DNA of 35,179 bases, from IMG/VR virus record IMGVR_UViG_3300004448_000314, positions 1-35,179 of that record; one strand, given 5' to 3'. Every line of letters begins with the position of its first letter. Within the stretch, counting starts at the first letter, position 1. The notes under the pieces were generated by a model, which saw only the letters and a list, made by a program, of their open reading frames with translations, was not told the origin of the DNA and ran no database searches. Origin of the DNA: a virus. This document shows, piece after piece, positions 24,782 to 32,993 of this stretch. A program made the translations under genes and the position numbers.

Positions 24782-25135
24782 TTAGGAGCCTTTACGCCAC
24801 TTCTTGTTCTTCGGCTCTTTGGTCTTACTTGCACTCCATTTTACTTTGTTAGCCCAATAAGCCGCAGACATTTTTCCACGCTTGATATTCTTAGCGTGAC
24901 GAGATTTGAAAGCACTTCTCTGTCCAGCAGTTTGATTTGTCTTAACTCCCTTTTGTCCGAACTTAATATACTTGGCTTTCTTTCCTTCAAAGGCCATTAC
25001 ATGATGTGATTTACCTGAGTCGTCTTTTAATCTCTGCGGTTTATTTAATCCTGTAAGTCCCTTTTTCTTAGCCCTTTCAAGCGCCCTCGACCTAGCACTC
25101 TTGGGCTTCTTTTTAAGAATATCTTCCCAACTCAT
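24782..25135 (-). CDS. W-tagged very basic protein
   Basis: About 117 aa starting at ATG 25135, which overlaps the previous stop as TGATG. After the tag MSWEDILKK the protein is Lys/Arg-rich throughout. Its second half (KFGQKGVK, then RSAFKSRHAKNIKRGKMSAA, ending YWANKVKW) resembles small basic proteins of unknown function in marine phages. High charge suggests DNA or RNA binding. As the last member of the small tagged cluster before portal, it is a candidate DNA-compacting internal head protein. Confidence 0.65.
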   Translation of the reverse strand: MSWEDILKKKPKSARSRALERAKKKGLTGLNKPQRLKDDSGKSHHVMAFEGKKAKYIKFGQKGVKTNQTAGQRSAFKSRHAKNIKRGKMSAAYWANKVKWSASKTKEPKNKKWRKGS

Positions 25136-25452
25136 CACCTATCCCTCTTAGAATTTAATTTTCGTTGGCTTTCTTCTTGCTTGGCTCTTAGTTCTTCCAT
25201 AGGAGTTTTAGGAGTAGATTCTTGTTTAAGTCCGTCATAAAAAGATAAGAAGTCTTCTTCTTCTTTCTTTGTTGGGTTCATATCAAAAAATCTAGCAACT
25301 AATTCTAACATTTCTTCACTGTCCTTACCATAGCCGCTCATTTTCATTTTAGCAAACATTTGCTTTATTCTTAAATTTCTATGCTTCTTTCTTTCTTCTG
25401 CAATATAGTTCTTATCAGAATTTGAGGATTTTAAAATTGACTTCCAACTCAT
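25135..25452 (-). CDS. W-tagged helical protein
   Basis: A 105-aa protein opening with MSWKSILK. The rest is charged and helical: a basic helix (AEERKKHRNLRIKQMFAKM), an acidic segment, and a basic C-terminal tail (AKQEESQRKLNSKRDR). ATG at 25452 follows GGGGAGAAAA. No recognised domain. Overlaps its neighbours by a few bases on both sides, so it is firmly part of the tagged gene cassette. Confidence 0.6.
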   Translation of the reverse strand: MSWKSILKSSNSDKNYIAEERKKHRNLRIKQMFAKMKMSGYGKDSEEMLELVARFFDMNPTKKEEEDFLSFYDGLKQESTPKTPMEELRAKQEESQRKLNSKRDR

Positions 25453-25850
25453 TTTTCTCCCCTCAGTTGGTTTTCTTTAGAAGTTGTATCATCATCAATT
25501 GGGCCACCTTTAGCCCAAGTATAGCAAGTTCTTGCAGAATGGCATTTGAAATCATGCATCCAACAGTAGCCTAAGCGACCATCTTCATCAGTATCTAGTG
25601 GCATACAATCATCCATTCTTGGAGATATGTCAAATGCAATACAATTACTGCAATTAGATTCCTTAGCAACATCAGCAGTAGTATTCCACTTCTTAGCGTA
25701 TTCTTCCCAATACTTTTCGTCGCTTAGATTAAGAGGCCCATATTGAATATGTTTTTCTTTTACTGCCCTGTCCCTATTCTTAGTATTGAGTTTCAAATCT
25801 TGAGTAGCCAAAGGGCATTCTAGTTTTTTTAGAATAATAGTCCAATCCAT
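25449..25850 (-). CDS. W-tagged six-cysteine protein
   Basis: A 133-aa protein starting MDWTIILKK. Six Cys in the second half (C67, C70, C82, C96, C103, C109) in the order CSNC...C...GYCWMHDFKC...TC and ending TWAKGGP. This resembles a conserved cysteine-rich family in marine phages, sometimes compared with high-potential iron-sulfur proteins; I recall the pattern but cannot verify it. It could bind an Fe-S cluster or zinc, or be disulfide-rich. ATG at 25850 follows AAGTGATGTT. Confidence 0.65.
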   Translation of the reverse strand: MDWTIILKKLECPLATQDLKLNTKNRDRAVKEKHIQYGPLNLSDEKYWEEYAKKWNTTADVAKESNCSNCIAFDISPRMDDCMPLDTDEDGRLGYCWMHDFKCHSARTCYTWAKGGPIDDDTTSKENQLRGEK

Positions 25851-25854
25851 AACA

Positions 25855-26061
25855 TCACTTCAAGTTTAGTCCATACTTTCTAACCACATTTCTCAATGCA
25901 ATTCTTTTCTTAGTTCCACTATCTTTTTCACTAAGATGAGGATTATTATATTCTTTTTTGTATTCTTCAATCTGTTCGGGTGAAAGGTGATAGGTCTTAC
26001 CATCTACGGTAAATCTTTGCCCGATGGCTCTTATTGATTTTAGAATCTCTTGCCAACTCAT
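25855..26061 (-). CDS. W-tagged 68-aa protein
   Basis: Begins with MSWQEILKS, followed by a short beta hairpin (RFTVDGKTYHLSPEQ) and a basic helical end (TKKRIALRNVVRKYGLNLK). ATG at 26061 follows GGTGGTAAAAA. The C-terminal helices look able to bind nucleic acid. No family recognised. Overlaps the upstream gene by four bases. Confidence 0.6.
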   Translation of the reverse strand: MSWQEILKSIRAIGQRFTVDGKTYHLSPEQIEEYKKEYNNPHLSEKDSGTKKRIALRNVVRKYGLNLK

Positions 26062-26312
26062 TTTTTACCACCTGAATTTATTTCAACGAGTGCTTGCATA
26101 TCTGTTTTACCGGCTATTCTTAGTCTAATATATTGAACTTCAAATGGGAAAAAATTGTCACTTTTATTTTTTAAATTTAATATTCTTTTCTTAATTTCTT
26201 TTGTTTGTTGATTTGTTAAATCTTTAGCATTTATTAGTTCTTGCCTAAGTTCTTCTGAGGTATCGTTTTTTTCCTTTTCGGAAAGTCCTTTTAATATTGT
26301 TTTCCAACTCAT
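26058..26312 (-). CDS. W-tagged 84-aa helical protein
   Basis: Begins with MSWKTILKG. A predicted helical bundle of charged residues (SEELRQELINAKDLTNQQ, then KEIKKRILNLKNK), ending with a segment FFPFEVQYIRLRIAGKTDMQA that looks like a small helix-turn. Weak ribosome-binding site. Function unknown; it belongs to the cassette of tagged proteins by sequence and by overlapping start/stop codons. Confidence 0.6.
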   Translation of the reverse strand: MSWKTILKGLSEKEKNDTSEELRQELINAKDLTNQQTKEIKKRILNLKNKSDNFFPFEVQYIRLRIAGKTDMQALVEINSGGKK

Positions 26313-26650
26313 GCTGTAAATGGCCCCCTTCTTTTACTACTCGGCTCATGCGTGTAAAAATCTCCATCGGTGTGATGAAACATCTTGCGTTCTTTTATCA
26401 ATTCGGCTAGGGCCTTATCTAAATCTTTTTGACTAGCAATATGCTTCAAATCTTTCATGGCTAAAGCACCTCCCTGTTTGGTCTTAGCGGAAAGAATTTT
26501 TTTCTTAATATCCTTCATTAGATTTTTTTCTTTTTTATTTAGTAGGTCAAAGTCTTCTCGACTAATCTTACCATCATTGTTTAAGTCAAGGTGCTTACTT
26601 TGACTATGAGTTAGTTTTTTAGGGGCCTTTATTATTTCTTTCCAAGTCAT
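26309..26650 (-). CDS. W-tagged protein with an EF-hand loop
   Basis: A 113-aa protein opening with MTWKEIIK. Residues 22-33 form a canonical EF-hand loop, DLNNDGKISRED, with ligand positions D22, N24, D26, K28 (backbone), S30 and D33, flanked by helices. This is a predicted calcium-binding site. The middle and C-terminus are Lys-rich. One EF-hand rarely works alone, so a dimer or binding to a second hand is possible. Role unknown; it may sense calcium in sea water or in the host. ATG at 26650 follows GGTAGATAAT. Confidence 0.65.
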   Translation of the reverse strand: MTWKEIIKAPKKLTHSQSKHLDLNNDGKISREDFDLLNKKEKNLMKDIKKKILSAKTKQGGALAMKDLKHIASQKDLDKALAELIKERKMFHHTDGDFYTHEPSSKRRGPFTA

Positions 26651-26651
26651 A

Positions 26652-26933
26652 TTATCTACCTTCTACTTTTTTGTAGGCTTCCTTTCCAGCCTGTGTTCTA
26701 GGAACATGTTGTTTCCCTTTTTTAGTACCCTCTCTTTTCTTCCTGTTTTCTGCGGTTTTTTGTGAAGGGGTCAAAGAACTTCTAACCGATTTAGGGGCAT
26801 ATCTGCCTTTCTTTTTGGATTTCGGAGTAAGTGGACCCCACTCTTCCTTATTCCACTCAACCATGTCTTTCTGCGCTTCTGTTAAAGCCTTCAAAACATC
26901 TTTCCAATTACTTCTTGTTGACAAAGCCACCAC
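26652..26933 (-). CDS. W-tagged very basic protein (offset tag)
   Basis: A 93-aa protein. The tag here is NWKDVLKALTE, 7-9 residues from the N-terminus depending on whether GTG 26933 or TTG 26927 is used. After that it is strongly basic: KSKKKGRYAPKSVRSSLTP, then NRKKREGTKKGKQ. This pattern (V-R-x-S-L-T-P followed by a G-T-K-K-G-K-Q) resembles small basic proteins of marine phages and giant viruses that probably bind DNA. It overlaps the upstream gene by 26 bases. Confidence 0.6.
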   Translation of the reverse strand: MVALSTRSNWKDVLKALTEAQKDMVEWNKEEWGPLTPKSKKKGRYAPKSVRSSLTPSQKTAENRKKREGTKKGKQHVPRTQAGKEAYKKVEGR

Positions 26934-27144
26934 CTTCCTTTTGGTAAAGTCTATTCAACTCTTGAGATTTTCTAGCAGACCATTTATATTTTCCAGTGCC
27001 ATGAGTTTTCTTGGCCCACAGTCTTCTGTGTATTTTCTCTCTAAGTTTAGGGTTAGTATAAACTCCTTTAGGAGCCTTGTAGGTATGCTTAGGGACTTTT
27101 CTTTTGCTTCTACTATCTTTCTTTAGTATCTCTTGCCAAGTCAT
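26908..27144 (-). CDS. W-tagged basic protein, DUF5872-like
   Basis: A 78-aa protein: tag MTWQEILKK, a Lys/Arg-rich spacer, and a domain GVYTNPKLREKIHRRLWAKK, then KYKWSARKSQELNRLYQKEG, ending GGGF. That arrangement (Y-T-D/N-P-x-L-R-E, then W-S-A-R-K, then GGGY/F) matches my memory of the DUF5872-type basic domain seen in algal viruses and marine phages; a profile search would confirm. ATG at 27144 lies behind GGGAGGTGAAAGGAA. Probably nucleic acid binding. Confidence 0.65.
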   Translation of the reverse strand: MTWQEILKKDSRSKRKVPKHTYKAPKGVYTNPKLREKIHRRLWAKKTHGTGKYKWSARKSQELNRLYQKEGGGFVNKK

Positions 27145-27232
27145 TTCCTTTCACCTCCCAACATTTTTTGCAGTATCCAAATGGTCTTAAATCTATAACA
27201 TCACAAGTATAACATCTAGTACAGTATTTCAA
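27113..27232 (-). CDS. Mini zinc-ribbon ORF with TTG start
   Basis: A 39-codon frame in what otherwise looks like a 96-base gap. Translation from TTG 27232 gives (M)KYCTRCYTCDVIDLRPFGYC and continues with KKCWEV. Two CxxC pairs are visible, C4/C7 (with a further Cys at 10) and C21/C24, the spacing of a small zinc ribbon. TTG is five bases after GGTGG, which overlaps the stop of the upstream gene. This spacing is the same as at other TTG starts in the window. The frame overlaps the next gene by 32 bases. Too short for a family call. Confidence 0.5.
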   Translation of the reverse strand: MKYCTRCYTCDVIDLRPFGYCKKCWEVKGNDLARDTKER

Positions 27233-27240
27233 AAAACCAC

Positions 27241-28845
27241 CTAGGCATTTTCCCGTCTAAATAGTTGTTGTTCGTTTTTCCCATATTTAGTTAGAACTTC
27301 TTCGATTTTATTCTTAGCAAAGCCAGCACTAATCATTGTCATTTCATCTTCACTGCTTTCTTCGTCTTTCATACCTGCATCTAAGAAAGACATAATAATA
27401 TCTTCATCGTTTTTGTCTACAACAGTATTTAGCAGTATTCTCTTAACTCTTTTACTGTATGTCTTAAATGAAGTATCTCCAAATTCTTTCTTAGCAATTA
27501 TTCCACCAATGTTTTCCATTTCATCCATAACAGACATTTTACAGTTATCTGTATATTTTTGAATATCATCTACAAAAATACCTTCTCTAGAAAAATCAAA
27601 ACCTACATGGTCTTTATGGTTCTCCCACTTCATTAACTTAAAAATTTCATCACAACGGCTCCTATACCAATCCGCCTTCTTGTAGGATTTCTTCATTCTA
27701 ATTAGTTCTAAAAGCAAATTAGCATTACCTTGTTTCATTCGGAAATGTGGTAGGCACTTAGTAAGCAGTTCTGTAACTTCTGCCTGTGAATAAAAATTAA
27801 GACGATTAACTGGCCGTGTGTCTTGTGGAGATTTTTGGTCAAGGTGTAGTTTTCCAATTCCTCCGATTGCCTTGTGTATTTCGGTCATAAACGCTTTACC
27901 CCTATCTCCTGTGGCTACCAGTCCGACTCTAGGGTTGTGGTTTCTATCCATTGTAATGTAACCATCAGAATCAATAAATGCCGCAGTGTAAGCCCAAATG
28001 TTTTTCTTTATTTCTGTGTCCAAACTAAAGTACTTTCCAGAAACAGATGTAACATCTACGGACTTAGCCATCTTAGAAATAGTATGCCATGAGTTTCTGT
28101 CGTATAATGTAGAAGGCATTCGGTCATGGAGTTCTCTAGCCGATATTCCTTGATTAGCACTAACTTCATTTACGATATATTCCTTAGTCAATTCCTTTAC
28201 AGATTTCTTCAAAGATGAAACACTTACCTTCTTTAGTTCTGCTCTAAATTGTTTCTTAGCAGTATTCATTTCTTTCTGCAAAGAAGAATACTGAGGTCCA
28301 TATGGGGTTTCTTTTTGGTCTAGTTCTGCCTCCCAATACTTGCAGATAGAATCAACTACAGACCTTCTTTGATTACTATTTTTCATGCTATATAATTTAG
28401 CCAAGTCCCCTTCATCAAACTTCATTTTTAGAAATGGTGCATTGTAAGGAGTTAGCCAGTAAATACTGCTTATGCACTTAGATAGATGTTCCGAATATCC
28501 TTCAATAATGTTGTCTATATTTTTAGACATTTTATTTCTATCTTCGCCTTTCAGTTCTCTTCTAGCCTTTCTTAATGTCTTGACTATTTGAGGTATGTTT
28601 TCACCATACATTTTATGACTAGAAGGAAAAGACTCTATTTGTTTTTTTGCTTGAGATGCGTTTAATTGGTAAGTGGTTGCTATCTTGGAAACCATTTCAT
28701 GTTCGGAGAGTACACTAAGTTCGGAACCCAAACTCATTTTTATGTCCCCGGTTAAGTCTTCAATTTGTTTAAGGTCTTCTTCTTGGGAGTCTGCCATCTC
28801 ATTTAGAAGTTTAGCCGCTTCTCTTGATTCTTCGGGAGTAGGCAT
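27241..28845 (-). CDS. LAGLIDADG-containing protein next to terminase
   Basis: About 534 aa from ATG 28845 behind GAGTGATTATT. Residues about 285-297 (AYTAAFIDSDGYI) form a LAGLIDADG motif with the acidic Asp residues, and the following 100 residues (GKLHLDQ, then FYSQAEVTELL, ending with LLLELIRMK) fit the LAGLIDADG homing endonuclease fold. Only one motif is seen, so a dimer would be expected. The N-terminal 280 residues are helical and, at about 237-280, look like a winged helix. Much larger than a typical solo homing enzyme (160-250 aa). It could be a fixed terminase-associated nuclease rather than a selfish element. Confidence 0.7.
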   Translation of the reverse strand: MPTPEESREAAKLLNEMADSQEEDLKQIEDLTGDIKMSLGSELSVLSEHEMVSKIATTYQLNASQAKKQIESFPSSHKMYGENIPQIVKTLRKARRELKGEDRNKMSKNIDNIIEGYSEHLSKCISSIYWLTPYNAPFLKMKFDEGDLAKLYSMKNSNQRRSVVDSICKYWEAELDQKETPYGPQYSSLQKEMNTAKKQFRAELKKVSVSSLKKSVKELTKEYIVNEVSANQGISARELHDRMPSTLYDRNSWHTISKMAKSVDVTSVSGKYFSLDTEIKKNIWAYTAAFIDSDGYITMDRNHNPRVGLVATGDRGKAFMTEIHKAIGGIGKLHLDQKSPQDTRPVNRLNFYSQAEVTELLTKCLPHFRMKQGNANLLLELIRMKKSYKKADWYRSRCDEIFKLMKWENHKDHVGFDFSREGIFVDDIQKYTDNCKMSVMDEMENIGGIIAKKEFGDTSFKTYSKRVKRILLNTVVDKNDEDIIMSFLDAGMKDEESSEDEMTMISAGFAKNKIEEVLTKYGKNEQQLFRRENA

Positions 28846-28855
28846 AATAATCACT

Positions 28856-30280
28856 CTAAAAGTTTAATCCCATAATACCGCCATGGCTAGTAGGCCTAGG
28901 CGCATCGAATATACCCAAATCGTCTAGCAATAAGAAGTTTTCACTAATCGTTTTAGTGGCGGCGTTTGCTAATGCTAGGCTCATAACCATGTCGTCATGC
29001 GCCCCGACTCCCTCAAACTTACCCTTGGAAGTTATAGAAAACATTGATAATTCTTCGATAAGGGCAGTAGTTACACGCCTACTTTCTTCATTAGCATAGG
29101 GAAGATGTATCTTTTCATTCTCAAAATTCATTTGTAGATTAAGGATAATGTCTTGCTTCTTCTTTCTAGTAGTGTTAAAGTCATGAACATTCAAATCCGA
29201 AACATTTCGCAGTTCTTGAGTAAAGGATTTAGCAAATACATTTGTTTCAAATAGTACTACTTCGGGTTGGAATATCTTACCTATCAGTCTAACCTTCTGT
29301 ATGTTTTCTCTAAATTCAACATTTTTTGCCCTATCAATGTAGACTATGTTTTTATTGTCATGCTCATCCACTTCTAGTACTGTGATAACATTGTAGTCGC
29401 CATCAGTAGATATTGCAGGGTCAATACCAACATAATACTTGAAGCCCTCTCTTCGAGTAGGCTTCAAAACTAGATTCTTATTTTTTGCTTTTTCTAGATA
29501 CTCGGGATTAAACAGTGAAGTTCCTGTAGATACTGGAACACACAAATACTCCCTAGTGAACTTTAGAGAACCTATCTCAGCCTTTCTAGCCATGAGTGCT
29601 TCATAATCCCAACGGTTAGGCCAAAGGGGTTCATTGAGAGCATTAAAGCAAGGATACTTTCTAACAGTATATGCTTGATTTTCTTCTAGTTGAGAATAAA
29701 TATCAGTGTAACTAAAAGGAGTTCCAATAACTCTAAGTGATGCAGAATGGTGAAGAGTAGGAATCATGTCACCGTAAAACCAATCTGTAACCTTTTGAAT
29801 AGCAGACAGACTAAACTCTTTCAAAGGGTCGTCAATAATAATTTCTTGAGGGTGAAGGCCACGAATCTGTGAACCAACGGAACGCTCTAAAATTTGATTA
29901 CCATTAGTGAGGGTGATGTTTCCAATAGCCCAACCCTTAGCGGGTTTGAAATGTTTAATTGTAGGGTTATTGAATACCTTATCAATGTCCCTCATGTGAA
30001 CCATAGTCTGTTTTTGGTTAGAGGAAATGTAGAGCATTTGATATGGGGGAGGTTGAAAAATTAAATTCCAAACTACCCAAGAATGCATGAACACTGATTT
30101 TCCGTGGCCTCGACTACAAATGATTACTGTTCGCTGAGTATCCCCCATTAGTTCTAACCATTCTTGTTGGTGTGCCGCAAAATCCCAACCTAATACATGC
30201 TCAAAAAAATAAGGAAATGAATTTTTAGATATTTCCATATCCATTTGTTTTTCTAAGTTTAGGTTTTCAATATCATCCAT
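28856..30280 (-). CDS. terL: Terminase large subunit
   Basis: About 474 aa from ATG 30280, five bases after GGTGA; an in-frame GTG at 30289 lies inside this site and is rejected. ATPase: Walker A SRGHGKS (56-62), Walker B EIIIDDP with acidic pair around 150-151. RNase H-like nuclease: YYVGIDPAIS (near 285), an acidic residue in VVLFETN (near 345), and AHDDMVMSLALA (near 435). It packages DNA through the portal and cuts the concatemer. Length is within the normal range. It overlaps the upstream 102-aa gene by eight bases. Confidence 0.95.
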   Translation of the reverse strand: MDDIENLNLEKQMDMEISKNSFPYFFEHVLGWDFAAHQQEWLELMGDTQRTVIICSRGHGKSVFMHSWVVWNLIFQPPPYQMLYISSNQKQTMVHMRDIDKVFNNPTIKHFKPAKGWAIGNITLTNGNQILERSVGSQIRGLHPQEIIIDDPLKEFSLSAIQKVTDWFYGDMIPTLHHSASLRVIGTPFSYTDIYSQLEENQAYTVRKYPCFNALNEPLWPNRWDYEALMARKAEIGSLKFTREYLCVPVSTGTSLFNPEYLEKAKNKNLVLKPTRREGFKYYVGIDPAISTDGDYNVITVLEVDEHDNKNIVYIDRAKNVEFRENIQKVRLIGKIFQPEVVLFETNVFAKSFTQELRNVSDLNVHDFNTTRKKKQDIILNLQMNFENEKIHLPYANEESRRVTTALIEELSMFSITSKGKFEGVGAHDDMVMSLALANAATKTISENFLLLDDLGIFDAPRPTSHGGIMGLNF

Positions 30281-30581
30281 ATCTTTCACCTTTTCTTCTA
30301 GTAATTATGTCCTGTAATTTTTTCTTAAGTTCATTTCCGTTTTTAAAATCATTCTCAATTATTTCTACAATTTTAGAAAATAACTTAACAATGTCTTTTC
30401 TTTTTGACCCTTTGCCAGAATAAGCAACTTTTTGAATTAAGTCAGTTATAGCAAACCACTGCTTGCCACTACCTCTATCTAAGTCACCTTGCATTTCGTA
30501 TATTGAATTGATGAAAACTTGAATCCATTCTTCCGAATCTTCTAACGGAGTAAAAGACTTTAGAATGTTTCTCCAACTCAT
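30273..30581 (-). CDS. W-tagged protein before terminase
   Basis: About 102 aa from ATG 30581, which is five bases after GGTGA and begins with the tag MSWRNILKS. A GTG at 30590 falls inside the ribosome-binding site and is unlikely. The rest is helical (VFINSIYEMQGDLDRGSG, then IVEIIENDFKNGNELKKKL). In many tailed viruses the gene before terL encodes the small terminase; size and helical nature would allow that, but no helix-turn-helix is obvious and the tag links it to the other tagged proteins. Confidence 0.6.
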   Translation of the reverse strand: MSWRNILKSFTPLEDSEEWIQVFINSIYEMQGDLDRGSGKQWFAITDLIQKVAYSGKGSKRKDIVKLFSKIVEIIENDFKNGNELKKKLQDIITRRKGERYG

Positions 30582-30586
30582 ATCTT

Positions 30587-32992
30587 TCACCGGAAGTTAG
30601 CCTTAACATAGTACACTATCTCTTCCGAAACACCTACAGACTTAGCGATATTTGAGAAAGAATTTACTTCTTCTACAATTTTAACTACATCTGTATTTGT
30701 TAAATCAACATTGAAGTTTTTCTTGGAAGTTTTTAGAATCTCGGAAACATTGTCAAAAGACGAAAGAGAACCTAAGCCAAAGTAGGTAGGCATCCCTTTA
30801 AGAATTCTAAGAGAATCGTGGGTTTCTAGAATCTTATTTTCGATTTCACTCTTTCTTAGTTGATTCAAAAGACTTAGAATCTGCTTTACAGTGGTGCTTC
30901 CCCTCTTAGTCAATAGACTTGCATTAGATGGGTCTTGGAAGAACTGCTTTAAGAGTGACAGAACGGTGACTCTATCAGTGCTTTCTAATTCTTGAGTGTA
31001 ACTGTCCTTATCGGTTGCGTCTACGCTGGCTCCTTTGAATCTAATACTACCTACTGCCTCTCTAGTTTTTAGTGAAATGGAATATAGGAACTCAGCCATA
31101 TCCTCATCGAAATCTTTTATTATTTCCTTATCTCTGCCAAATGCCCTATTGATGGCTGGTCTAATTTTAAGACCTTGTTCTCTAACTTCGGACATTTTTA
31201 TATTTGGCTTATTCAGTATTTCTAAGAATTTTTTAATTTCTACCAAATCCTTATTAGAAAACAACTTAACTGTTTTCTTTTGTGCAGTCTGTATTAGTTT
31301 TCTATATGCCTTAGCATAGTCGCCCGTACCTAAGACTTGTATTGACTGGTATGTTGAGTTTCTAGTCATTGGGAAATCTAAGTCCATTGTCATTACAGGA
31401 TTTATGAGAGGATTGTATAGGTATTCATCCAATGCCTTCATAACTTCTGCTACTTCTGTTTTGGAATTTAATTTTGCAGGTATGGCAGGTTTCTTGCCGT
31501 AGGCAGTTCTGTATCTCTTGGGTTTTTTGTCTTTCGTATATTGCAGTCCTTCAACATCAATGTTGCCCCCCATAGAAACTTTTTGGTCAAATAGTACATC
31601 TTCTAATGCTGTAAGCAAATCTATTATAGTTGCTTCTACTGTGGAAGGATTAATTCTGTTTCCTTCCTTTGTAGTTGGATAGGCTATTTTTATTCCCTTG
31701 TTATTTACAATTTGTACGGGTAGAAATAATCCTTCTACGATTGGATTTACAGCAGTAAAGAGTGCTAATGCATCTTCAAATCTTCTCTTGTCTTCCATGT
31801 CTTCAAAGCCCATTTCTGCCATGAACTTAATGCTGAACTTTTTTACCATTGGAATGTCTTCCGGATTCAAAAAAATACCATAAACATAAGAACTAATGTA
31901 GGAATATCCTAGTGGGTCTATTACTAGAGGAAGTTCTCCGCTATACTCTTGTTGCTCTTCTTTTATTTTACTTTCTTCTTCTATGCCATCTGTGATAAGT
32001 ACTTCCCCATCATCATTAACAGAAAATCCAAATTCTTCTTCTATGTATCCTTGTGAAAATGCTAAAACAGTATCGGCATATCTAGTAGCCTTGTCCACTC
32101 GGGCTGTGTCAAATTCTTGAACATAGTTATTTTCTTCCTTAGAAAATTCTTTAATTTTATCTTCTAGTTCATTGGTATCTATGTCTTGTTTTTTAAGAGA
32201 AACTACTAGACTATTGACCTTGGCTACTACCGTTTTATGTTGTCCGTGTACCTTTTTCCAACTAGCGTATATTGCCTTTCTAGTGTTTATCTTTGCATAC
32301 CTTTGATTGCCCATTAACTGCAAGATATTATCTCTAACATCAATTACTGTGTTCTCTTCACCTACAGTCGTTCTCACTTTAGTTTCAAATGAACCACCGC
32401 CGGATGATTCGGAATACCATTCATCAATCCCGTCTAGAACTGTTTCTATATTGCTAAACATTTCTTTCAAATCATCTGTTTCAAATACATTGAAATTTCT
32501 TTCTTCAAGTTTTTTACGAATTTTATCAGAACTCTTTAGTGGATTTTGGCTCCTACCAAAAGCACCCTTAGAAGCAACCTCTACATCGGAAGTAGAAAAA
32601 GTTCTAGATAGTTCCATCAAAGTTATCTTTTTACCTTTGATTGTTATGCCATTAAATACTTTAGAAAGAATGTTGTTGATTGCTGTTTCTCTTTCTTCTT
32701 CCTGTTCTTTATCGGGAAGGTCTTCAATTTCCACAGGGTATTCCATCTCACCTAATTGCTTATACTCTTCCATCAAAGACAGAAGAATTTTTTTCTTTGC
32801 TTCTTTGATAGTAGTTCTAGGTATTCTATTGCCTTCCTTTCTAGAGGCTTGGCTAATCTCATCTACCCTGTTTTCAACCAAAGTTTTGATGTATCTCCTA
32901 GGGCTTCCCTTGACTTTAGCCATGGTAAAAATTACATCTTTATTGAGATTAGGAATAATCTCTCCCGAAATCTCATCAACATTCATTACCAT
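30587..32992 (-). CDS. Large unknown protein with possible C-terminal HTH
   Basis: About 801 aa from ATG 32992, which follows the upstream stop with GGGAGGAACAGTAAT; an earlier start at 33034 overlaps that gene and has no site. Long charged helices dominate, with a mixed central part (about 370-560). The last 25 residues (FSNIAKSVGVSEEIVYYVKA) look like a helix-turn-helix, so a DNA-recognition function such as a terminase small-subunit role is possible at the C-terminus. No family is recognised. It is much larger than any small terminase, so this remains a weak inference. Confidence 0.5.
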   Translation of the reverse strand: MVMNVDEISGEIIPNLNKDVIFTMAKVKGSPRRYIKTLVENRVDEISQASRKEGNRIPRTTIKEAKKKILLSLMEEYKQLGEMEYPVEIEDLPDKEQEEERETAINNILSKVFNGITIKGKKITLMELSRTFSTSDVEVASKGAFGRSQNPLKSSDKIRKKLEERNFNVFETDDLKEMFSNIETVLDGIDEWYSESSGGGSFETKVRTTVGEENTVIDVRDNILQLMGNQRYAKINTRKAIYASWKKVHGQHKTVVAKVNSLVVSLKKQDIDTNELEDKIKEFSKEENNYVQEFDTARVDKATRYADTVLAFSQGYIEEEFGFSVNDDGEVLITDGIEEESKIKEEQQEYSGELPLVIDPLGYSYISSYVYGIFLNPEDIPMVKKFSIKFMAEMGFEDMEDKRRFEDALALFTAVNPIVEGLFLPVQIVNNKGIKIAYPTTKEGNRINPSTVEATIIDLLTALEDVLFDQKVSMGGNIDVEGLQYTKDKKPKRYRTAYGKKPAIPAKLNSKTEVAEVMKALDEYLYNPLINPVMTMDLDFPMTRNSTYQSIQVLGTGDYAKAYRKLIQTAQKKTVKLFSNKDLVEIKKFLEILNKPNIKMSEVREQGLKIRPAINRAFGRDKEIIKDFDEDMAEFLYSISLKTREAVGSIRFKGASVDATDKDSYTQELESTDRVTVLSLLKQFFQDPSNASLLTKRGSTTVKQILSLLNQLRKSEIENKILETHDSLRILKGMPTYFGLGSLSSFDNVSEILKTSKKNFNVDLTNTDVVKIVEEVNSFSNIAKSVGVSEEIVYYVKANFR

Positions 32993-32993
32993 A

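Noticed and set aside
27241-28845. Interpretation of the LAGLIDADG region as an intein
   Set aside because: No Cys/Ser at a splice start and no His-Asn C-terminal splice junction; flanks do not form a known host protein.
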